NCBI GenBank assembly: GCA_964480695.1
Contig: CAYZPO010000025.1
Span: forward strand, 1-13,575
DNA length: 13,575 nt
Source of the DNA: CAZDDW01 sp964480695
Lineage (GTDB): Bacteria; Patescibacteriota; Patescibacteriia; UBA9934; CAZDDW01
Direction: 5' to 3'
Both the position numbers and the translations under genes were made by a program. Each line of letters begins with the position of its first letter. Within the stretch, counting starts at the first letter, position 1. Shown one piece after another: positions 7,599 through 13,038 of this stretch. The notes beneath the pieces were generated by a model that did not search any database, had not been told where the DNA came from, and saw only the letters and a list, made by a program, of their open reading frames with translations.

Positions 7599-7668
7599 GG
7601 GCGTAGCAGGTGCACCTTCTGAGTTGTCACTCAAGAGGGTTCGGGTTCGATTCCCGATACGTCCACCA
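7599..7668 (+). tRNA. Degenerate tRNA-like element with encoded CCA; Asp-like loop
   Basis: The acceptor stem GGGCGTA (7599-7605) pairs fully with TACGTCC (7658-7664, one G-U). The T arm TCGGG-TTCGATT-CCCGA (7641-7657) is perfect, followed by A7665 and CCA (7666-7668). The rest is not canonical: the 70-base length is short, the D arm shrinks to AGG-TGCA-CCT (7608-7617), and the anticodon stem needs a bulge. The loop TTGTCAC (7624-7630) would present GTC (Asp). TGGT (7595-7598) just before the element can pair with ACCA at its end, lengthening the stem to 11 pairs. It is most likely a tRNA remnant or a tRNA-shaped element with another role. A terminator ends 19 bases upstream, leaving no room for its own promoter. 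Confidence 0.45.
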
Positions 7669-7696
7669 TTATCAGAGCTTGACTTATGATTGGAAA
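7668..7696 (-). promoter_or_regulatory. Possible promoter for the E-H run
   Basis: On the minus strand TTTCCA (7691-7696) is followed after 17 bases by GATAAT (7668-7673). The same -35-like hexamer and spacing occur ahead of copy I. If used, the transcript would begin near 7661 and carry the complement of the tRNA-like element as its 5' leader. The match is modest, and other AT-rich placements are possible. Confidence 0.25.
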
Positions 7697-7746
7697 ATTA
7701 TTATCCTTAAATTAGTGACGACTCAGAGGATGCATAAAATGCTACC

Positions 7747-7781
7747 AAAAATCCCTCCACCCGGAGGCGATTTTTGTTTTT
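7747..7781. terminator. Rho-independent terminator after copy D (bidirectional)
   Basis: CCTCC (7754-7758) pairs with GGAGG (7763-7767) around ACCC. Outside it AAAAATC (7747-7753) pairs with GATTTTT (7769-7775), with one bulged C. On the minus strand it begins a few bases after the TAA of copy D and ends in five T. On the plus strand it is followed by GTTTTT and could end a transcript of the tRNA-like element. It separates the A-D run from the E-H run. Confidence 0.85.
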
Positions 7782-9519
7782 AACCGTTTTGTTCTAGATA
7801 TTTAATATAACAATCATTACAGTAAATCTTGCGGCTGGTGTGACCAGCATTATAAGCGACTGTGATGTCTTTACTGCAACTTACACACTTGGTCTGTTCA
7901 AACTTACCTTGATTAGCTTCAAAGAATAAATCTTCCATACGCTTAATAAAGTGCTTTTTCGGTGGTGCAACTTTCATGCGGCGATAAAACTCGACCTCAG
8001 GCTTAATCATGGCAAAGCGTCGATTAGCAGTCTCGTCCAACAAAGGAACTCCGATCCAGTCGTCAGACAAATCGTTCACATGATCCGGTAACTCTGACAG
8101 CTTTCTTAATTTGGAAGCGTCAACCAGATCCTTACCGATCGCTCCTTCTGACTCTGGGTCATAGTCCAACGCCCCTAATTGCTTAGCTTCTTCTGGAGTT
8201 GAGTGGAACCAGGTTGGTGATCCACTCTCAGCGTGATAACTCGGAGAGTACTTGATCGGGAAAAACTCACCGTATTCGCCTCGATCTAACATGGCACACT
8301 TGAGTTCATCGACACGACGCCAGTACTCGTCCTCTGGATACTCTTTATTAAAGATACAGAATTTCTTACGCTGCAACCCAACACACCCAAAACAGTTCTC
8401 ACAGTTGTAGCACAACAAACAGTATTCGTTGTTATCACAGTGGATGTTCAAAAATCCATACTTGATATTACTAGAGTATACCGCGGTTCCAGAATAAAAG
8501 ACCTCAGTCGACCAGACTGGGTAGCCAGCAAAAGCACAACGCTCAGAATTACCAGTAGTAATATTACAGGAATACAGATCAAGACATCCCTCGTCAGCCA
8601 TGTAAGTATCAACCACGCGAGTTGAACCAGTTAAGTATTCGCCGGACACGTCCGTACAGCGCTCGTTAAAATTCTCTGGCCAAATTCCTTGTTCACCAAT
8701 CAAAACCTGAAATTGTCGAACATACTTGTCCAGCTCCTGACGAGATCCTAAATCAACTTCTGCTTTACGCTTCTCCCATTCTTCCTGTGTTAACTGCTCA
8801 TTGAACCAGAGATACTTCTTATTTCGTTTGTTAGTCGCTCCAAAACAGAACTCACAATTGCGACAGTCAAACAAAAAGTTTGAATTCATACAGTCACGAC
8901 TATCACGAACATAATAACTGTTGTGAATCCGATACGAGTGCACTACATTAAACGAATTCTGGACATTACTGCTCAGATAAACCTCGGCGGAATCCTCAAT
9001 ATCAGTTGAGATGTGTGAGTAAATACAACGTCGAGATTTTGAAGCCCCAACAAAATAACTGTCCTCGTCGCCTCGAGAAACAAACACAATCGAATTTTTT
9101 GGCGGAATATTATTTCGTGTTGCTGGCATTGGTACTGACAACTGGAGTTCGCGCCACTGTTCGAAAAATGGTTGTGAGACATCATAGTCGCGTCCTGTAT
9201 CAATAAAATCTTTCTCAAACCATTCAACATCAGGCAATACCTTAATTCCGGTGGCAGGATGAACTGTACAAATAACAGGCTTTCCTGTTTCAGGATGTTT
9301 CTGATACCAGAACTGATAACCAACATACCAATAACCATGATGCAGCCATCGTGTCCGCGGTGACACCTTTGGGGGCGGAACGTTAAACTTTTTATACCAA
9401 GAAATCTCCTCGTCAGTCATGTTCCATTTCTGACCGGTCATGGAGCACTCTCGTTCTCCTGGCGTAAGCCCGTCGAGAATCTCTTTTACTTTAGCATCAT
9501 ATTTTGGTGTGTTAGACAT
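7780..9519 (-). CDS. Copy D: Cys-rich two-module protein with zinc ribbon, last gene of its run
   Basis: The product has 579 residues. GERECSMTGQKW (21-32), VPPPK (47-51), HPETG (75-79), HPATGIKVLPDVEW (87-100) and QPFFEQW (116-122) form the N-terminal block. First module: C219, C222, C225 with FGATNKRNKKYLWFNEQL. Second: C361, C367, C370, C373, C376, C379 with FNKEYPEDEYW. Ribbon: C545xxC548...C567xxC570. Of the intact copies it has a relatively Cys-poor, aromatic-rich middle (YPVWSTEVFYSGTAVYSS, 333-350). DPESEGAIG (454-462) is shared with copy C. The start ATG (9519-9517) lies one base after the TGA of copy C, so translation is probably coupled, and a strong terminator follows its stop. 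The role is unknown. Confidence 0.95.
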   Translation of the reverse strand: MSNTPKYDAKVKEILDGLTPGERECSMTGQKWNMTDEEISWYKKFNVPPPKVSPRTRWLHHGYWYVGYQFWYQKHPETGKPVICTVHPATGIKVLPDVEWFEKDFIDTGRDYDVSQPFFEQWRELQLSVPMPATRNNIPPKNSIVFVSRGDEDSYFVGASKSRRCIYSHISTDIEDSAEVYLSSNVQNSFNVVHSYRIHNSYYVRDSRDCMNSNFLFDCRNCEFCFGATNKRNKKYLWFNEQLTQEEWEKRKAEVDLGSRQELDKYVRQFQVLIGEQGIWPENFNERCTDVSGEYLTGSTRVVDTYMADEGCLDLYSCNITTGNSERCAFAGYPVWSTEVFYSGTAVYSSNIKYGFLNIHCDNNEYCLLCYNCENCFGCVGLQRKKFCIFNKEYPEDEYWRRVDELKCAMLDRGEYGEFFPIKYSPSYHAESGSPTWFHSTPEEAKQLGALDYDPESEGAIGKDLVDASKLRKLSELPDHVNDLSDDWIGVPLLDETANRRFAMIKPEVEFYRRMKVAPPKKHFIKRMEDLFFEANQGKFEQTKCVSCSKDITVAYNAGHTSRKIYCNDCYIKYLEQNG

Positions 9520-9520
9520 A

Positions 9521-11263
9521 TCAACCGTTAGTTTCTAGATATTTAAGATAATGTTCGCGGCACAGAATTTTACGACCACGGAAAGCTACGTTCTCGGCAG
9601 CTGTGACCTGTTTCTGACATTCAGCACACGAGGCCTGAATAAATTTACCTGCATTAGATTGCTTAAAAATGTCTTGCATGCGCGAGATGAAATGCTGCTG
9701 TGGCGGACCGATGCGGTGCTTGCGATAAAATTCAATCTCTGGTTTTAGATAAGCAAAACGTCGCTTCCAGTTCGGATCGTACAGTGGGATCCCTAGCCAT
9801 TCCTCGTCCTTAAAGTCATCAATGCAATCTGGTACTTCAGTTACGTCACGCATCTTGGACGTGTCTGAAAGCTCCTCACCGATCGCCCCCTCGGATTCAG
9901 GATCAAATTCCAAAGCCCCAAACTTTTTATCATTCTCGATCGGACAGTCAAAATACAACGTAGCTCCGGAATCCGGAAAGTAGCTTGTAGCCATATTGGA
10001 CGGAAAGAACTCACCATATTCACCAGCGTCAAACATCTTACACTTCAGCTCATCAACCAGTTGCCAATACTCTTCTTCAGAATACTGCTGGTTCAAAATA
10101 CAAAATTTCTTGTGGTTCAACCCAACACAACCGAAACAGCTCTCACAGTTACAACAATCAATACAATATTCAAGATCCTGACACGAAGTACAATGATACG
10201 AGTATCGAATCTTCGAAGAACGTGTAGTGTTAGTTGAGTAAAAACAATTATTGGAACTAAACATTCCAGAACAAAAAGCGGAATCAAAAGTGTTGTTGGT
10301 GCCATAGTTCACCCAATAAGTATCGTGAACATTGTTGACGCTACCATAACCAAACTTGTTGTCATTGACCTTAGTCAGATACTCGCCAGTACAATTAACC
10401 GCTTGTTCATTAAAATTCTCTGGCCACACTCCTTCTTGTTTAATTAGTTCGACATATTTCTGATAATACTCATTGATAACAGAACGCTTACTGAAATCGA
10501 TTTGATCAACGCGAGTTCTGTATTCGGCCTCAGATAGTTGTTCATTAAAGAAAATAAACTTGCGATTACGTTTGTTAGTCGCTCCGAAACAATACTGACA
10601 GCCGCGGCAGTCAAACAAGAAAGCTGAGTCCATACACTCTCGCGAGCCACGAATGAACTTACAGTTAAAAATCTTCTGCGAGTCACTGATATTAAAAGAA
10701 TTGGTCACGGTCACGCTATTGAAAACCTCAGCCGAATCCTCCTCTTCCAAAACCCACATACTAAAGAGCGAGTTCTTGGCCGTACAGAACATGTTGAAGT
10801 AACTGTTGACGTCACCAAGCGAGAAACGCGCGATACTATTTTGTGGTTCTTCTTCATTATGTTCAGCCCGGACTGGCACCTCAAGCTGTAAGGCTCGGAG
10901 TTGTTCGAAGAACGGTTGATCGATCACCAAAGTTCGACCCTTATCGATGTAATCACGATCGAACCAAATCTTGTCTGGCAAAACCCTGAGTCCAGTGGCC
11001 GGATGGATAAAAGTCAGAATTGGTTCTCCGGTCTCGGCATTCTTGTTCCACCACCACTGATATGATGTAAACCAACCAGTCTCTACCCACCATCGTGTCT
11101 GCGGCGATCGCTTTGACGGCGGGACGTTGAACTTTTTGTACCAACTGATCTCCTCTTCATCCATCATCCACTCATCACCTGTGAGCTCGCATATACGCTC
11201 GCCCGGCTGCATCGCATTCAAAATCTCCTTTACCTTGGCGTCATATTTAGGAGTATTAGCCAT
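9521..11263 (-). CDS. Copy C: Cys-rich two-module protein with CxxC/CxxH zinc ribbon
   Basis: The product has 580 residues. GERICELTGDEW (21-32), VPPSKRSPQTR (47-57), HPATGLRVLPDKIW (87-100) and QPFFEQL make up the N-terminal block. First module: C219, C222, C225, with RGCQYC in place of RNCxxC. Second: C361, C367, C370, C371, C373, C376, C379 with LNQQYSEEEYW. The ribbon is C546xxC549...C568xxH571; His replaces the fourth Cys found in every other copy and could still bind zinc. The middle is rich in Asn, Ser and Thr (SSNNCFYSTNTTRSS, 336-350). Its start ATG (11263-11261) overlaps the end of copy B by 8 bases, and its TGA stop is one base from the start of copy D. TGA as a true stop here argues against the TGA-Gly code of some Patescibacteria. 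Confidence 0.95.
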   Translation of the reverse strand: MANTPKYDAKVKEILNAMQPGERICELTGDEWMMDEEEISWYKKFNVPPSKRSPQTRWWVETGWFTSYQWWWNKNAETGEPILTFIHPATGLRVLPDKIWFDRDYIDKGRTLVIDQPFFEQLRALQLEVPVRAEHNEEEPQNSIARFSLGDVNSYFNMFCTAKNSLFSMWVLEEEDSAEVFNSVTVTNSFNISDSQKIFNCKFIRGSRECMDSAFLFDCRGCQYCFGATNKRNRKFIFFNEQLSEAEYRTRVDQIDFSKRSVINEYYQKYVELIKQEGVWPENFNEQAVNCTGEYLTKVNDNKFGYGSVNNVHDTYWVNYGTNNTFDSAFCSGMFSSNNCFYSTNTTRSSKIRYSYHCTSCQDLEYCIDCCNCESCFGCVGLNHKKFCILNQQYSEEEYWQLVDELKCKMFDAGEYGEFFPSNMATSYFPDSGATLYFDCPIENDKKFGALEFDPESEGAIGEELSDTSKMRDVTEVPDCIDDFKDEEWLGIPLYDPNWKRRFAYLKPEIEFYRKHRIGPPQQHFISRMQDIFKQSNAGKFIQASCAECQKQVTAAENVAFRGRKILCREHYLKYLETNG

Positions 11264-12038
11264 ATTTTTCTAAGTAGTTTAAATAACAAGGTTTACATAG
11301 GACGTTTCGCTCTTGATGCGTTGAATTCTTAAACGTTATAATTTCTTTTTTACATTCATGACAGGTTGCTTGTTCAGGGATCGGAGAGTTAGCTGTCCGG
11401 ATCAGATTCTTCAAGCGAGTTAAAAAATGTTGGCGTGGAAAAGCTAGGCTTTCGCGCTTATAATATTCAAACTCTTTCTCAGTCACACTAAAGTTACGTT
11501 TGATCTCAGAATCATACAGCGGCTTGCCCACGAACTTACTAGTATCGATCTCATTCAAACAATCTGGAACCGATTCAATCGGAGTGCCACTTTGTTCTCC
11601 CTGCTCGTCAACCAACACCACACCACCGCGAGTAGGATCAAAACGTGGCGCATCGTAGGCCTTCAACTCCGCCTCAGAATATCCAAGAAACACATTGGCC
11701 ATAGAATGCTCTAAACCGTTCTGAGAAAACTCTGCTGAAAAGAACTCGCCGTATTCTCCTCGATCCAACATGGCACATTTAATTTCGTCGAGCTTTTCCC
11801 AGTACTCGTCTTCAGAATACTGAACATTCAAAATGCAATACTTTTTCTTTTGCAATCCAACACACCCAAAACAGTTCTCACAGTTATAACAGTCCGTACA
11901 GTACTCCATGTTCTGACAATGCCAGCAACGGAAACAAAACCTAAGCCATGAGCCAGAAACTGTATCACAGGTGCAGTAAGTCAGACTTGACCAACCAGAC
12001 CAGGCCGAAAAGGCAGAGTCCTGCATATCTTCCATCAT
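11256..12038 (-). CDS. Copy B, C-terminal fragment after the in-frame stop
   Basis: This frame opens with ATG ATG (12038-12033) directly after the TAG and encodes 260 residues: the end of the variable middle (SAWSGWSSLTYC), the second CFG module (YNCENCFGCVGLQKKKYC, then NVQYSEDEYW), the MLDRGEYGEFF motif, the PDCLNEID block and the ribbon CHEC...CKPC. Its last third is closest to copy E (FPRQHF, NSP before the ribbon). Its end overlaps the start of copy C by 8 bases (ATGGCTAA). Whether it is ever made alone is unknown; no ribosome-binding motif precedes it, but the TAG-ATG contact would allow reinitiation. Confidence 0.55.
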   Translation of the reverse strand: MMEDMQDSAFSAWSGWSSLTYCTCDTVSGSWLRFCFRCWHCQNMEYCTDCYNCENCFGCVGLQKKKYCILNVQYSEDEYWEKLDEIKCAMLDRGEYGEFFSAEFSQNGLEHSMANVFLGYSEAELKAYDAPRFDPTRGGVVLVDEQGEQSGTPIESVPDCLNEIDTSKFVGKPLYDSEIKRNFSVTEKEFEYYKRESLAFPRQHFLTRLKNLIRTANSPIPEQATCHECKKEIITFKNSTHQERNVLCKPCYLNYLEKYG

Positions 12039-12992
12039 CTAACAATTATATAGATCATTGGACTTTCTGACCCAGAAACTATTGTGACAACGTGTTGACT
12101 CTTCTAAATACTCACCCGTGCTTTCCATTGCCCCGATATTAAAGTTCTCAGGCCACATTGCGTCTTTAACCAAAGCTTGAAACTTTTGTTCATACTCCTG
12201 CAATTTCGAATAACATGACAGGTCAACTTCAGCCAACCGTTTCTCATACTCTTCCTGAGTTAGTTGCTCGTTGAACCAAAGATATTTTTTATTGCGTTTG
12301 TTGGTTGCTCCAAAACAGAACTCGCAGTTACGACAATCAAACAAAAAGCTAGAGTTCATGCAGTCACGTGACTCAAATGCAAACCGACATTTGAACAATT
12401 TGGAAACTTTGTTGGTTCGATAACAAAACTGGCTGTTATGGGCATTAGTCGAGTCTACACTATCGTCACTAAAAAGCGACAAAGCAGTATACATGCAACG
12501 CTTGTTCTCGGGCTGACTAAAAATCAAATAACTATCTTCACATTTGATATGATCAACCCCAACAGTATTTAGACTGGTCCCGTCATCACGCATTGATCCC
12601 ACGGGTACGGAAAAAGCTAGCTCACGAAATTGGTCCATGAACGGTTTAGTTGAATCTATTTCTGGGCCCTTACGCAAAAACTCCTCAGTGATCCATTCTT
12701 TATCGGTGATCACCTGATACGGACTGTCTGGGTGAATAAAGCTTAGAATCGGTTTACCTGTTTTGGCGTGTGACTTCCACCATAAAGCGATCCCTGAGGC
12801 GAAACCATAAACCAACCGCATCCTAGTCTGCGGCGCCCACTTCGACGGTGGGACGTTGAACTTTTTGTACCAGGAGATTTCTTCATTCGTCATTTCCCAT
12901 TTGGCACCTGTGAGTTCACACGTCCGCTCTCCGGGAGAGGTCGCTTCCAAAATCTCCTTTACCTTTTGATCAAATTGTGGTGTTTTTGACAT
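12039..12992 (-). CDS. Copy B, N-terminal fragment ending at the in-frame stop
   Basis: This frame encodes 317 residues, starting MSKTPQFDQK (ATG 12992-12990). It carries GERTCELTGAKW, WYKKFNVPPSKW, HPDSPYQV, the FMDQF block, and the whole first CFG module (C220, C223, C226, FGATNKRNKKYLWFNEQL), then stops after DLYNC in the variable middle. The product would lack the second module and zinc ribbon. The start shares its first seven residues with copy I, and both are preceded by the same 14-base sequence. It lies 38 bases after the stop of copy A with no Shine-Dalgarno motif. Confidence 0.6.
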   Translation of the reverse strand: MSKTPQFDQKVKEILEATSPGERTCELTGAKWEMTNEEISWYKKFNVPPSKWAPQTRMRLVYGFASGIALWWKSHAKTGKPILSFIHPDSPYQVITDKEWITEEFLRKGPEIDSTKPFMDQFRELAFSVPVGSMRDDGTSLNTVGVDHIKCEDSYLIFSQPENKRCMYTALSLFSDDSVDSTNAHNSQFCYRTNKVSKLFKCRFAFESRDCMNSSFLFDCRNCEFCFGATNKRNKKYLWFNEQLTQEEYEKRLAEVDLSCYSKLQEYEQKFQALVKDAMWPENFNIGAMESTGEYLEESTRCHNSFWVRKSNDLYNC

Positions 12993-13008
12993 ATTTATTC
13001 ACAAATTT

Positions 13009-13038
13009 CTATTGACAACAGCTCAATGGGTTAGCCAT
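13009..13038 (-). promoter_or_regulatory. Short frame and conserved 14-base element ahead of copy B
   Basis: ATG at 13038-13036 sits inside the last codons of copy A in the same ATGGCTAA overlap used by real genes elsewhere in the array, but here it opens only nine codons, MANPLSCCQ, ending in TAG at 13011-13009, 16 bases before copy B. The last 14 bases (13009-13022) repeat exactly at 253-266 ahead of copy I. It may be a leader frame that carries ribosomes on to B, or the relic of a former overlapping start. Confidence 0.3.

Larger units (their letters stand above)
7504..7779. other. Intergenic gap between copies D and E
   Basis: This 276-base stretch holds, from low to high coordinate, the leader of copy E with a short frame and strong hairpin, a plus-strand tRNA-like element, an AT-rich stretch (7669-7740) in which I see only a weak minus-strand promoter match, and the terminator of copy D. 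No protein gene of normal size is present on either strand. Confidence 0.75.
11256..12992 (-). pseudogene. Copy B: full-length paralog interrupted by one in-frame TAG
   Basis: Two open frames lie end to end in the same phase, separated only by TAG at 12041-12039. Joined across it they give 578 codons, exactly the family length (576-581), with every family element present in order: GERTC, VPP, first CFG module (C220, C223, C226), GEYL, second module and ribbon. No frameshift or deletion is needed. Aligned with copy E (DMYRCRFG), the stop replaces one residue in the variable middle (DLYNC-stop-MMED). Elsewhere in the array TAG ends copies E, F and G at the conserved C-terminus, so general recoding of TAG is unlikely. 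The simplest reading is a fresh nonsense mutation. Alternatives are a split gene with reinitiation at the ATG ATG directly after the stop, local readthrough, or a sequencing or assembly error. Confidence 0.7.

Noticed and set aside
7679..7781. Plus-strand small RNA gene ending at the terminator
   Set aside because: TTGACT with a loose TATCCT at 17 bases is the only support; the terminator is explained by copy D.
9521..9523. Alternative genetic code with TGA as Gly
   Set aside because: TGA ends copy C exactly at the family's conserved C-terminus, so it acts as a stop.
12036..12044. Frameshift explanation for the split of copy B
   Set aside because: Both halves are in the same phase and touch directly at one TAG, so a frameshift is not needed.
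583..12992. Annotation as CaiB/BaiF CoA-transferase
   Set aside because: Relatives carry this label in databases, but the Cys-rich modules and zinc ribbon share nothing I can see with CoA-transferases.
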